A model generated the notes under the pieces. That model searched no databases, was not told the origin of the DNA, and saw only the letters and a list, made by a program, of their open reading frames with translations. A stretch of 64,000 bases of DNA from Apostichopus japonicus (taxonomy: Eukaryota > Echinodermata > Holothuroidea > Aspidochirotida > Stichopodidae): positions 22,966,398-23,030,397 of the forward strand of contig NC_092577.1 of NCBI RefSeq assembly GCF_037975245.1, written 5' to 3'. Made by a program: the position numbers and the translations under genes. Shown here piece by piece: positions 20,393-33,668 of this stretch. Numbering within the stretch: position 1 is the first letter of the stretch; each line of letters starts with the position of its first letter.

Positions 20393-20616
20393 TTTCTTTT
20401 TCTAATTAGAACACTGTCTTGCCACAAGGAAAGCGATTTGAAAATCGAATATATTAATAAATAACTCGATTGTTTTTATATATTAGAATTTAATACATAT
20501 ATATGTGAAATATAGATTAACTTAATATATATTAAATACATTCATGTATAATATATACATTAAATCCACTCATCATAACCTACCAAACAACTAGCCTGCA
20601 TTTGACCTCTTGTAAT

Positions 20617-21660
20617 GTCTACGGCCACATCACGTTCAATATACCGGTTCTCGTCCGATCAGGTAAGTCAAGCAACGTAGAGCGCAGTCAGTACTAAGGT
20701 GGGTGACCGCCTGGGAATACTGGGTGCCGTAGGCTTTTATTTTCACAATTGATAACACTATGTTGCCACGACGATGAGAAATTGAAATGGCCTCCATTGA
20801 CCTCTTCTTATGTCTACGGCCATATCACGTTGACTATACCGGTTCTCGTCCGATCACCGAAGTCAAGCAACGTAGAGCGCAGTCAGTACTTGGATGGGTG
20901 ACCACCTGGGAATACTGGGTGCCGTAGGCCTTTCTTTTTCTAATTAGAACACTGTCTTGCCACAAGGAAAGCGATTTGAAAATCGAATATATTAATAAAT
21001 AACTCGATTGTTTTTATATATTAGAATTTAATACATATATATGTGAAATATAGATTAACTTAATATATATTAAATACATTCATGTATAATATATACATTA
21101 AATCCACTCATCATAACCTACCAAACAACTAGCCTGCATTTCACCTCTTGTAATGTCTACGGCCACATCACGTTCAATATACCGGTTCTCGTCCGATCAG
21201 GTAAGTCAAGCAACGTAGAGCGCAGTCAGTACTAAGGTGGGTGACCGCCTGGGAATACTGGGTGCCGTAGGCTTTTATTTTCACAATTGATAACACTATG
21301 TTGCCACGACGATGAGAAATTGAAATGGCCTCCATTGACCTCTTCTTATGTCTACGGCCATATCACGTTGACTATACCGGTTCTCGTCCGATCACCGAAG
21401 TCAAGCAACGTAGAGCGCAGTCAGTACTTGGATGGGTGACCGCCTGGGAATACTGGGTGCCGTAGGCTTTTATTTTCCTAATTGATAACACTATGTTGCC
21501 ACGACGATGAGAAAGTGAAATGCCCTACATTGACCTCTTATGTAAACGGCCATATCACGTTGACTATACCGGTTCTCGTCCGATCACCGAAGTCAAGCAA
21601 CGTAGAGCGCAGTCAGTACTTGGATGGGTGACCGCCTGGGAATACTGGGTGCCGTAGGCC
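20617..21660 (+). rRNA. 5S blocks: 20617 V, 20812 | 21155 V, 21350, 21542 A
   Basis: Five copies. 20812 has GACCACCTGG. The spacer before 21542 has GAAATGCCC for GAAATGGCC, a marker shared with spacers before 23889, 24962, 25349 and 27155. Confidence 0.92.
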
Positions 21661-21884
21661 TTCCTTTTCCTAATTAGAACACTGTCTTGCCACAAGGAAA
21701 GCGATTTGAAAATCGAATATATTAATAAATAACTCGATTGTTTTTATATATTAGAATTTAATACATATATATGTGAAATATAGATTAACTTAATATATAT
21801 TAAATACATTCATGTATAATATATACATTAAATCCACTCATCATAACCTACCAAACAACTAGCCTGCATTTCACCTCTTGTAAT

Positions 21885-23126
21885 GTCTACGGCCACATCA
21901 CGTTGACTATACCGGTTCTCGTCCGATCACCGAAGTCAAGCAACGTAGAGCGCAGTCAGTACTAAGGTGGGTGACCGCCTGGGAATACTGGGTGCCGTAG
22001 GCTTTTATTTTCCTAATTTATAACACTATGTTGCCACGACGATGAAAAATTGAAATGGCCTACATTGACCTCTTGTTATGTCTACGGCCATATCACGTTG
22101 ACTATACCGGTTCTCGTCCGATCACCGAAGTCAAGCAACGTAGAGCGCAGTCAGTACTTGGATGGGTGACCGCCTGGGAATACTGGGTGCCGTAGGCTTT
22201 TATTTTCCTAATTGATAACACTATGTTGCCACGACGATGAAAAATTGAAATGGCCTACATTGACCTCTTGTTATGTCTACGGCCATATCACGTTGACTAT
22301 ACCGGTTCTCGTCCGATCACCGAAGTCAAGCAACGTAGAGCGCAGTCAGTACTTGGATGGGTGACCGCCTGGGAATACTGGGTGCCGTAGGCCTTTCTTT
22401 TTCTAATTAGAACACTGTCTTGCCACAAGGAAAGCGATTTGAAAATCGAATATATTAATAAATAACTCGATTGTTTTTATATATTAGAATTTAATACATA
22501 TATATGTGAAATATAGATTAACTTAATATATATTAAATACATTCATGTATAATATATACATTAAATCCACTCATCATAACCTACCAAACAACTAGCCTGC
22601 ATTTCACCTCTTGTAATGTCTACGGCCACATCACGTTCAATATACCGGTTCTCGTCCGATCAGGTAAGTCAAGCAACGTAGAGCGCAGTCAGTACTAAGG
22701 TGGGTGACCGCCTGGGAATACTGGGTGCCGTAGGCTTTTATTTTCACAATTGATAACACTATGTTGCCACGACGATGAGAAATTGAAATGGCCTCCATTG
22801 ACCTCTTCTTATGTCTACGGCCATATCACGTTGACTATACCGGTTCTCGTCCGATCACCGAAGTCAAGCAACGTAGAGCGCAGTCAGTACTTTGATGGGT
22901 GACCGCCTGGGAATACTGGGTGCAGTAGGCTTTTATTTTCCTAATTGATAACACTATGTTGCCACGACGATGAGAAATTGAAATGGCCTACATTGACCTC
23001 TTGTTATGTCTACGGCCATATCACGTTGACTATACCGGTTCTCGTCCGATCACCGAAGTCAAGCAACGTAGAGCGCAGTCAGTACTTGGATGGGTGACCA
23101 CCTGGGAATACTGGGTGCCGTAGGCC
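21885..23126 (+). rRNA. 5S blocks: 21885 H, 22080, 22275 | 22618 V, 22813, 23008
   Basis: Six copies. 22813 has TACTTTGATGG in box C (G81>T) and ends GTGCAGTAGG. 23008 has GACCACCTGG. Confidence 0.92.
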
Positions 23127-23350
23127 TTTCTTTTTCTAATTAGAACACTGTCTTGCCACAAGGAAAGCGATTTGAAAATCGAATATATTAATAAATAACT
23201 CGATTGTTTTTATATATTAGAATTTAATACATATATATGTGAAATATAGATTAACTTAATATATATTAAATACATTCATGTATAATATATACATTAAATC
23301 CACTCATCATAACCTACCAAACAACTAGCCTGCATTTCACCTCTTGTTAT

Positions 23351-23469
23351 GTCTACGGCCACATCACGTTCAATATACCGGTTCTCGTCCGATCAGGTAA
23401 GTCAAGCAACGTAGAGCGCAGTCAGTACTTGGATGGGTGACCGCCTGGGAATACTGGGTGCCGTAGGCC
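23351..23469 (+). rRNA. 5S rRNA gene copy, class M exemplar, single-gene block
   Basis: It carries the class V CAGGTAAGT at nt 44-52 but an intact canonical box C (TACTTGGATGGG). It is the reciprocal mosaic of class H. It stands alone between two long spacers. Other class M copies: 24232, 26425, 28036, 29499, 53252, 58192, 60588. Confidence 0.82.
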
Positions 23470-23693
23470 TTTCTTTTTCTAATTAGAACACTGTCTTGCC
23501 ACAAGGAAAGCGATTTGAAAATCGAATATATTAATAAATAACTCGATTGTTTTTATATATTAGAATTTAATACATATATATGTGAAATATAGATTAACTT
23601 AATATATATTAAATACATTCATGTATAATATATACATTAAATCCACTCATCATAACCTACCAAACAACTAGCCTGCATTTGACCTCTTGTAAT

Positions 23694-24350
23694 GTCTACG
23701 GCCACATCACGTTCAATATACCGGTTCTCGTCCGATCAGGTAAGTCAAGCAACGTAGAGCGCAGTCAGTACTAAGGTGGGTGACCGCCTGGGAATACTGG
23801 GTGCCGTAGGCTTTTATTTTCCTAATTGATAACACTATGTTGCCACGACGATGAGAAAGTGAAATGCCCTACATTGACCTCTTGTTATGTCTACGGCCAT
23901 ATCACGTTGACTATACCGGTTCTCGTCCGATCACCGAAGTCAAGCAACGTAGAGCGCAGTCAGTACTTGGATGGGTGACCGCCTGGGAATACTGGGTGCC
24001 GTAGGCCTTTCTTTTTCTAATTAGAACACTGTCTTGCCACAAGGAAAGCGATTTGAAAATCGAATATATTAATAAATGACTCGATTGTTTTTATATATTA
24101 GAATTTAATACATATATATGTGAAATATAGATTAACTTAATATATATTAAATACATTCATGTATAATATATACATTAAATCCACTCATCATAACCTACCA
24201 AACAACTAGCCTGCATTTGACCTCTTGTTATGTCTACGGCCACATCACGTTCAATATACCGGTTCTCGTCCGATCAGGTAAGTCAAGCAACGTAGAGCGC
24301 AGTCAGTACTTGGATGGGTGACCGCCTGGGAATACTGGGTGCCGTAGGCC
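23694..24350 (+). rRNA. 5S blocks: 23694 V, 23889 | 24232 M
   Basis: Three copies; 24232 is another single-gene block. The long spacer at 24008-24231 has AATAAATGACTCG in place of AATAAATAACTCG, a marker shared with the spacer at 26211-26424. Confidence 0.92.
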
Positions 24351-24574
24351 TTTCTTTTTCTAATTAGAACACTGTCTTGCCACAAGGAAAGCGATTTGAA
24401 AATCGAATATATTAATAAATAACTCGATTGTTTTTATATATTAGAATTTAATACATATATATGTGAAATATAGATTAACTTAATATATATTAAATACATT
24501 CATGTATAATATATACATTAAATCCACTCATCATAACCTACCAAACAACTAGCCTGCATTTCACCTCTTGTAAT

Positions 24575-25467
24575 GTCTACGGCCACATCACGTTCAATAT
24601 ACCGGTTCTCGTCCGATCAGGTAAGTCAAGCAACGTAGAGCGCAGTCAGTACTAAGGTGGGTGACCGCCTGGGAATACTGGGTGCCGTAGGCTTTTATTT
24701 TCACAATTGATAACACTATGTTGCCACGACGATGAGAAATTGAAATGGCCTCCATTGACCTCTTCTTATGTCTACGGCCATATCACGTTGACTATACCGG
24801 TTCTCGTCCGATCACCGAAGTCAAGCAACGTAGAGCGCAGTCAGTACTTGGATGGGTGACCGCCTGGGAATACTGGGTGCCGTAGGCTTTTATTTTCCTA
24901 ATTGATAACACTATGTTGCCACGACGATGAGAAAGTGAAATGCCCTACATTGACCTCTTATGTAAACGGCCATATCACGTTGACTATACCGGTTCTCGTC
25001 CGATCACCGAAGTCAAGCAACGTAGAGCGCAGTCAGTACTTGGATGGGTGACCGCCTGGGAATACTGGGTGCCGTAGGCTTTTATTTTCACAATTGATAA
25101 CACTATGTTGCCACGACGATGAGAAATTGAAATGGCCTCCATTGACCTCTTCTTATGTCTACGGCCATATCACGTTGACTATACCGGTTCTCGTCCGATC
25201 ACCGAAGTCAAGCAACGTAGAGCGCAGTCAGTACTTGGATGGGTGACCGCCTGGGAATACTGGGTGCCGTAGGCTTTTATTTTCCTAATTGATAACACTA
25301 TGTTGCCACGACGATGAGAAAGTGAAATGCCCTACATTGACCTCTTATGTAAACGGCCATATCACGTTGACTATACCGGTTCTCGTCCGATCACCGAAGT
25401 CAAGCAACGTAGAGCGCAGTCAGTACTTGGATGGGTGACCGCCTGGGAATACTGGGTGCCGTAGGCC
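24575..25467 (+). rRNA. 5S block of five: 24575 V, 24770, 24962 A, 25157, 25349 A
   Basis: The C-A pair (387 bp) is repeated in tandem, consistent with a recent local unequal exchange. The long spacer follows from 25468. Confidence 0.92.
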
Positions 25468-25691
25468 TTCCTTTTCCTAATTAGAACACTGTCTTGCCAC
25501 AAGGAAAGCGATTTGAAAATCGAATATATTAATAAATAACTCGATTGTTTTTATATATTAGAATTTAATACATATATATGTGAAATATAGATTAACTTAA
25601 TATATATTAAATACATTCATGTATAATATATACATTAAATCCACTCATCATAACCTACCAAACAACTAGCCTGCATTTCACCTCTTGTAAT

Positions 25692-26543
25692 GTCTACGGC
25701 CACATCACGTTGACTATACCGGTTCTCGTCCGATCACCGAAGTCAAGCAACGTAGAGCGCAGTCAGTACTAAGGTGGGTGACCGCCTGGGAATACTGGGT
25801 GCCGTAGGCTTTTATTTTCACAATTGATAACACTATGTTGCCACGACGATGAAAAATTGAAATGGCCTACATTGACCTCTTGTTATGTCTACGGCCATAT
25901 CGCGTTGACTATACCGGTTCTCGTCCGATCACCGAAGGCAAGCAACGTAGAGCGCAGTCAGTACTTGGATGGATGACCGCATGGGAATACTGGGTGTCGT
26001 AGGCTTTTATTTTCACAATTGATAACACTATGTTGCCACGACGATGAGAAATTGAAATGGCCTACATTGACCTCTTCTTATGTCTACGGCCATATCACGT
26101 TGACTATACCGGTTCTCGTCCGATCACCGAAGTCAAGCAACGTAGAGCGCAGTCAGTACTTGGATGGGTGACCGCCTGGGAATACTGGGTGCCGTAGGCC
26201 TTTCTTTTTCTAATTAGAACACTGTCTTGCCACAAGGAAAGCGATTTGAAAATCGAATATATTAATAAATGACTCGATTGTTTTTATATATTAGAATTTA
26301 ATACATATATATGTGAAATATAGATTAACTTAATATATATTAAATACATTCATGTATAATATATACATTAAATCCACTCATCATAACCTACCAAACAACT
26401 AGCCTGCATTTGACCTCTTGTTATGTCTACGGCCACATCACGTTCAATATACCGGTTCTCGTCCGATCAGGTAAGTCAAGCAACGTAGAGCGCAGTCAGT
26501 ACTTGGATGGGTGACCGCCTGGGAATACTGGGTGCCGTAGGCC
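25692..26543 (+). rRNA. 5S blocks: 25692 H, 25887, 26092 | 26425 M
   Basis: 25887 is a clearly diverged copy: ATATCGCG, GAAGGCAAG, GGATGGATGACCGCATGG and GTGTCGTAGG, with changes in helix II, box C and helix I. It is probably non-functional. 26425 is a single-gene block. Confidence 0.9.
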
Positions 26544-26767
26544 TTTCTTTTTCTAATTAGAACACTGTCTTGCCACAAGGAAAGCGATTTGAAAATCGAA
26601 TATATTAATAAATAACTCGATTGTTTTTATATATTAGAATTTAATACATATATATGTGAAATATAGATTAACTTAATATATATTAAATACATTCATGTAT
26701 AATATATACATTAAATCCACTCATCATAACCTACCAAACAACTAGCCTGCATTTCACCTCTTGTAAT

Positions 26768-27811
26768 GTCTACGGCCACATCACGTTCAATATACCGGTT
26801 CTCGTCCGATCAGGTAAGTCAAGCAACGTAGAGCGCAGTCAGTACTAAGGTGGGTGACCGCCTGGGAATACTGGGTGCCGTAGGCTTTTATTTTCACAAT
26901 TGATAACACTATGTTGCCACGACGATGAGAAATTGAAATGGCCTCCATTGACCTCTTCTTATGTCTACGGCCATATCACGTTGACTATACCGGTTCTCGT
27001 CCGATCACCGAAGTCAAGCAACGTAGAGCGCAGTCAGTACTTGGATGGGTGACCGCCTGGGAATACTGGGTGCCGTAGGCTTTTATTTTCCTAATTGATA
27101 ACACTATGTTGCCACGACGATGAGAAAGTGAAATGCCCTACATTGACCTCTTATGTAAACGGCCATATCACGTTGACTATACCGGTTCTCGTCCGATCAC
27201 CGAAGTCAAGCAACGTAGAGCGCAGTCAGTACTTGGATGGGTGACCGCCTGGGAATACTGGGTGCCGTAGGCCTTCCTTTTCCTAATTAGAACACTGTCT
27301 TGCCACAAGGAAAGCGATTTGAAAATCGAATATATTAATAAATAACTCGATTGTTTTTATATATTAGAATTTAATACATATATATGTGAAATATAGATTA
27401 ACTTAATATATATTAAATACATTCATGTATAATATATACATTAAATCCACTCATCATAACCTACCAAACAACTAGCCTGCATTTCACCTCTTGTAATGTC
27501 TACGGCCACATCACGTTGACTATACCGGTTCTCGTCCGATCAGGTAAGTCAAGCAACGTAGAGCGCAGTCAGTACTAAGGTGGGTGACCGCCTGGGAATA
27601 CTGGGTGCCGTAGGCTTTTATTTTCCTAATTGATAACACTATGTTGCCACGACGATGAAAAATTGAAATGGCCTACATTGACCTCTTGTTATGTCTACGG
27701 CCATATCACGTTGACTATACCGGTTCTCGTCCGATCACCGAAGTCAAGCAACGTAGAGCGCAGTCAGTACTTGGATGGGTGACCGCCTGGGAATACTGGG
27801 TGCCGTAGGCC
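26768..27811 (+). rRNA. 5S blocks: 26768 V, 26963, 27155 A | 27498 V, 27693
   Basis: Five copies. 24232-25080 recurs here at +2193. 27498 is V at nt 46-48 and 80-83 but canonical at nt 21-23, another mosaic. Confidence 0.92.
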
Positions 27812-28035
27812 TTTCTTTTTCTAATTAGAACACTGTCTTGCCACAAGGAAAGCGATTTGAAAATCGAATATATTAATAAATAACTCGATTGTTTTTATAT
27901 ATTAGAATTTAATACATATATATGTGAAATATAGATTAACTTAATATATATTAAATACATTCATGTCTAATATATACATTAAATCCACTCATCATAACCT
28001 ACCAAACAACTAGCCTGCATTTCACCTCTTGTAAT

Positions 28036-29274
28036 GTCTACGGCCACATCACGTTCAATATACCGGTTCTCGTCCGATCAGGTAAGTCAAGCAACGTAGA
28101 GCGCAGTCAGTACTTGGATGGGTGACCGCCTGGGAACACTGGGTGCCGTAGGCTTTTATTTTCATAATTGATAACACTATGTTGCCACGACGATGAGAAA
28201 GTGAAATGGCCTACATTGACCTCTTATGTAAACGGCCATATCACGTTGACTATACCGGTTCTCGTCCGATCACCGAAGTCAAGCAACGTAGAGCGCAGTC
28301 AGTACTTGGATGGGTGACCGCCTGGGAATACTGGGTGCCGTAGGCTTTTATTTTCACAATTGATAACACTATGTTGCCACGACGATGAAAAATTGAAATG
28401 GCCTACATTGACCTCTTGTTATGTCTACGGCCATATCACGTTGACTATACCGGTTCTCGTCCGATCACCGAAGTCAAGCAACGTAGAGCGCAGTCAGTAC
28501 TTGGATGGGTGACCGCCTGGGAATACTGGGTGCCGTAGGCCTTTCTTTTTCTAATTAGAACACTGTCTTGCCACAAGGAAAGCGATTTGAAAATCGAATA
28601 TATTAATAAATAACTCGATTGTTTTTATATATTAGAATTTAATACATATATATGTGAAATATAGATTAACTTAATATATATTAAATACATTCATGTATAA
28701 TATATACATTAAATCCACTCATCATAACCTACCAAACAACTAGCCTGCATTTCACCTCTTGTAATGTCTACGGCCACATCACGTTCAATATACCGGTTCT
28801 CGTCCGATCAGGTAAGTCAAGCAACGTAGAGCGCAGTCAGTACTAAGGTGGGTGACCGCCTGGGAATACTGGGTGCCGTAGGCTTTTATTTTCACAATTG
28901 ATAACACTATGTTGCCACGACGATGAGAAATTGAAATGGCCTCCATTGACCTCTTGTTATGTCTACGGCCATATCACGTTGACTATACCGGTTCTCGTCC
29001 GATCACCGAAGTCAAGCAACGTAGAGCGCAGTCAGTACTTGGATGGGTGACCGCCTGGGAATACTGGGTGCAGTAGGCTTTTATTTTCCTAATTGATAAC
29101 ACTATGTTGCCACGACGATGAGAAATTGAAATGGCCTACATTGACCTCTTCTTATTTCTACGGCCATATCACGTTGACTATACCGGTTCTCGTCCGATCA
29201 CCGAAGTCAAGCAACGTAGAGCGCAGTCAGTACTTGGATGGGTGACCACCTGGGAATACTGGGTGCCGTAGGCC
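28036..29274 (+). rRNA. 5S blocks: 28036 M, 28228 A, 28423 | 28766 V, 28961, 29156
   Basis: 28036 has GGGAACAC like the LINE-interrupted gene. 28961 ends GTGCAGTAGG. 29156 begins TTTCTACGG (G1>T) and has GACCACCTGG. Confidence 0.9.
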
Positions 29275-29498
29275 TTTCTTTTTCTAATTAGAACACTGTC
29301 TTGCCACAAGGAAAGCGATTTGAAAATCGAATATATTAATAAATAACTCGATTGTTTTTATATATTAGAATTTAATACATATATATGTGAAATATAGATT
29401 AACTTAATATATATTAAATACATTCATGTATAATATATACATTAAATCCACTCATCATAACCTACCAAACAACTAGCCTGCATTTGACCTCTTGTTAT

Positions 29499-30347
29499 GT
29501 CTACGGCCACATCACGTTCAATATACCGGTTCTCGTCCGATCAGGTAAGTCAAGCAACGTAGAGCGCAGTCAGTACTTGGATGGGTGACCGCCTGGGAAT
29601 ACTGGGTGCCGTAGGCCTTTCTTTTTCTAATTAGAACACTGTCTTGCCACAAGGAAAGCGATTTGAAAATCGAATATATTAATAAATAACTCGATTGTTT
29701 TTATATATTAGAATTTAATACATATATATGTGAAATATAGATTAACTTAATATATATTAAATACATTCATGTATAATATATACATTAAATCCACTCATCA
29801 TAACCTACCAAACAACTAGCCTGCATTTCACCTCTTGTGATGCCTACGGCCACATCACGTTTAATATACCGGTTCTCGTCCGATCAGGTAAGTCAAGCAA
29901 CGTAGAGCGCAGTCAGTACTAAGGTGGGTGACCGCCTGGGAATACTGGGTGCCGTAGGCTTTTATTTTCACAATTGATAACACTATGTTGCCACGACGAT
30001 GAGAAATTGAAATGGCCTCCATTGACCTCTTAGAATGTCTACGGCCATATCACGTTGACTATACCGGTTCTCGTCCGATCACCGAAGTCAAGCAACGTAG
30101 AGCGCAGTCAGTACTTGGATGGGTGACCGCCTGGGAATACTGGGTGCCGTAGGCTTTTATTTTCCTAATTGATAACACTATGTTGCCACGACGATGAGAA
30201 AGTGAAATGGCCTACATTGACCTCTTATGTAAACGGCCATATCACGTTGACTATACCGGTTCTCGTCCGATCACCGAAGTCAAGCAACGTAGAGCGCAGT
30301 CAGTACTTGGATGGGTGACCGCCTGGGAATACTGGGTGCCGTAGGCC
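29499..30347 (+). rRNA. 5S blocks: 29499 M | 29842 V, 30037, 30229 A
   Basis: 29499 is a single-gene block. 29842 begins GCCTACGG, a common eukaryotic 5S start that makes a standard pair in helix I, and has TTTAATATAC. 30037 follows an altered upstream motif (CTCTTAGAATG) like those of the second sub-array. Confidence 0.9.
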
Positions 30348-30571
30348 TTCCTTTTCCTAATTAGAACACTGTCTTGCCACAAGGAAAGCGATTTGAAAAT
30401 CGAATATATTAATAAATAACTCGATTGTTTTTATATATTAGAATTTAATACATATATATGTGAAATATAGATTAACCTAATATATATTAAATACATTCAT
30501 GTATAATATATACATTAAATCCACTCATCATAACCTACCAAACAACTAGCCTGCATTTCACCTCTTGTAAT

Positions 30572-31275
30572 GTCTACGGCCACATCACGTTCAATATACC
30601 GGTTCTCGTCCGATCAGGTAAGTCAAGCAACGTAGAGCGCAGTCAGTACTAAGGTGGGTGACCGCCTGGGAATACTGGGTGCCGTAGGCTTTAATTTTCC
30701 TAATTGATAACACTATGTTGCCACGACGATGAAAAATTGAAATGGCCTACATTGACCTCTTGTTATGTCTACGGCCATATCACGTTGACTATACCGGTTC
30801 TCGTCCGATCACCGAAGTCAAGCAACGTAGAGCGCAGTCACTACTTGGATGGGTGACCGCCTGGGAATACTGGGTGCCGTAGGCTTTTATTTTCCTAATT
30901 GATAACACTATGTTGCCACGACGATGAAAAACTGAAATGGCCTACATTGACCTCTTGTTATGTCTACGGCCATATCACGTTGACTATACCGGTTCTCGTC
31001 CGATCACCGAAGTCAAGCAACGTAGAGCGCAGTCAGTACTTGGATGGGTGACCGCCTGGGAATACTGGGTGCCGTAGGCTTTTATTTTCCTAATTGATAA
31101 CACTATGTTGCCACGACGATGGGAAATTGAAATGGCCTACATTGACCTCTTCTTATGTCTACGGCCACATCACGTTGACTATACCGGTTCTCGTCCGATC
31201 ACCGAAGTCAAGCAACGTAGAGCGCAGTCAGTACTTGGATGGATGACCGCCTGGGAATACTGGGTGTCGTAGGCT
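30572..31275 (+). rRNA. 5S block: 30572 V, 30767, 30962, 31157
   Basis: Four copies closing the regular first sub-array. 30767 has CAGTCACTAC. 31157 has GGATGGATGACC and GTGTCGTAGG, and its downstream spacer fuses directly to a long spacer without a further gene. Confidence 0.9.
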
Positions 31276-31538
31276 TGTATTTTCCTAATTGATAACACTA
31301 TGTTGCCACGACGATGAAAAATTGAAATGGTCTACATTGTCTTGCCACAAGGAAAGCGATTTGAAAATCGAATATATTAATAAATAACTCGATTGTTTTT
31401 ATATATTAGAATGTAATACATATATATGTGAAATATAGATTAATATAATATATATTAAACACATTCATTATAATATATATATTAAATCCACTGATAATAA
31501 CCTACCAAACAACTAGCCTACATTTCACCTCTTGTAAT
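31276..31538 (+). repeat. Fused short and long spacer
   Basis: A short spacer runs to TCTACATTG (about 31339) and then continues as the TCTTGCCACAAGG part of a long spacer, so one gene and the spacer sequence around it are missing. The long part is diverged (TTCATTATAATATATAT, CCACTGATAATAACC). The same junction recurs at 37198 and near 40540. Confidence 0.8.
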
Positions 31539-31557
31539 GTCTACGGCCACATCACGA
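31539..31557 (+). pseudogene. 19-nt 5S stub (5' end only)
   Basis: GTCTACGGCCACATCACGA, then directly TTTCATAATTG of a short spacer, so nt 20-119 are gone. Identical stubs lie at 37461, 40741, 61515, 62690 and 63673, so one deletion was amplified. Confidence 0.85.
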
Positions 31558-31835
31558 TTTCATAATTGATAACACTATGTTGCCACGACGATGAGAAATT
31601 GAAATCGCGTACATTGTCTTGCCACAAAGAAGGTGTCTTGCCACAAGGAAAGCGATTTGAAAATCGAATATATTAATAAATAACTCGTTTGTTTTTATAT
31701 ATTATAATTTTCTACATATATATGTAAAATATAGATTAACATAATATATATTAAATCCACGCATGTATAATATATATATTAAGTGCACTCATCATAACCT
31801 ACCAAACAAGTAGCCTACATTTCACCTCGTAGAAT
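31558..31835 (+). repeat. Short-spacer remnant plus type-2 long spacer with CCACAA duplication
   Basis: After the stub comes a short-spacer copy (GAAATCGCGTACATTG), then a partial duplication TCTTGCCACAAAGAAGGTGTCTTGCC and a type-2 long spacer. This holds a 14-bp perfect palindrome TACATATATATGTA at 31713-31726 and ends CACCTCGTAGAAT. No gene was seen. Confidence 0.78.
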
Positions 31836-33668
31836 GTCTACGGCCACATCACGATGACTATACCGGTTCTCGTCCGATCAGGTAAGTCAAGCAACGTAGA
31901 GCGCAGTCAGTACTAAGGTGGGTGACCGCCTGGGAATACTGGGTGCCGTAGGCTTTTATTTTCCTAATTGATAACACTATGTTGCCACGACGATGAAAAA
32001 TTGAAATGGCCTACATTGACCTCTTGTTATGTCTACGGCCATATTACGTTGACTATACCGGTTCTCGTCCGATCACCGAAGTCAAGCAACGTAGAGCGCA
32101 GTCAGTACTTGGATGGGTGACCGCCTGGGAATACTGGGTGCCGTAGGCTTTTGTCTTCACAATTGATAACACTATGTTGCCACGACGATGAGAAATTGAA
32201 ATGGCCTCCATTGACCTGTTGTTATGTCTACGGCCATATCACGTTGACTATACCGGTTCTCGTCCGATCACCGAAGTCAAGCAACGTAGAGCGCAGTCAG
32301 TACTTGGATGGGTGACCGCCTGGGAACACTGGGTGCCGTAGGCTTTAATTTTCCTAATTGATAACACTATGTTGCCACGACGATGAGAAATTGAAATGGC
32401 CTACATTGTCTTGCCACAAGGAAAGCGATTTGAAAATCGAATATATTAATAAATAACTACTATATGTAAAATATAGGTTAACATAATATATATTAAATCC
32501 ATTCATGTATAATATATACATTAAATCCACTCATCATAACCTACCAAACAACTAGCCTGCATTTCACCTCTTGTAATGTCTACGGCCACATCACGTTCAA
32601 TATAGCGGTTCTCGTCCGATCAGGTAAGTCAAGCAACGTAGAGCGCAGTCAGTACTAAGGTGGGTGACCGCCTGGGAATACTGGGTGCCGTAGGCTTTTA
32701 TTTTCACAATTGATAACACTATGTTGCCACGACGATGAGAAAGTGAAATGGCCTACATTGACCTCTTATGTAAACGGCCATATCACGTTGACTATACCGG
32801 TTCTCGTCCGATCACCGAAGTCAAGCAACGTAGAGCGCAGTCAGTACTTGGATGGGTGACCGCCTGGGAATACTGGGTGCCGTAGGCTTTTATTTTCCTC
32901 ATTGATAACACTATGTTGCCACGACGATGAGAAATTGAAATGGCCTACATTGACCTCTTGTTATGTCTACGGCCATATCACGTTGACTATACCGGTTCTC
33001 GTCCGATCACCGAAGTCAAGCAACGAAGAGCGCAGTCAGTACTTGGATGGGTGTCCGTCTGGGAATACTGGATGCCGTAGGCTTTTATTTTCCTAATTGA
33101 TAACACTATGTTGCCACGACGATGAAAAATTGAAATGGCCTACATTGACCTCTTGTTATGTCTACGGCCATATCACGTTGACTATACCGGTTCTCGTCCG
33201 ATCACCGAAGTCAAGCATCGAAGAGCGCAGTCAGTACTTGGATGGGTGACCGCCTGGGAATACTGGGTGCCGTAGGCTTTTATTTTCCTAATTGATAACA
33301 CTATGTTGCCACGACGATGAAAAATTGAAATGGCCTACATTGACCTCTTGTTATGTCTACGGCCATATCACGTTGACTATTCCGGTTCTCGTCCGATCAC
33401 CGAAGTCAAGCAACGTAGAGCGCAGTCAGTACTTGGATGGGTGACCGCCTGGGAATACTGGGTGCCGTAGGCTTTTATTTTCCTAATTGATAACACTATG
33501 TTGCCACGACGATGAAAAATTGAAATGGCCCACATTGACCTCTTGTTATGTCTACGGCCATATCACGTTGACTATTCCGGTTCTCGTCCGATCACCGAAG
33601 TCAAGCAACGTAGAGCGCAGTCAGTACTTGGATGAGTGACCGTCTGGGAATACTGGGTGCCGTAGGCT
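31836..33668 (+). rRNA. 5S blocks: 31836 V, 32031, 32226 | 32578 V, 32770 A, 32965, 33160, 33355, 33550
   Basis: Nine copies. 31836 begins with GATGAC at nt 19-23 rather than CAA. 32031 has ATATTACG. 32226 has GGGAACAC. 32578 has TATAGCGG. 32965 has CAACGAAG, GTGTCCGTC and GGATGCCG. 33160 has CATCGAAG. 33355 and 33550 have ACTATTCCGG. 33550 has GGATGAGTGACCGTC, affecting box C. Confidence 0.88.
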
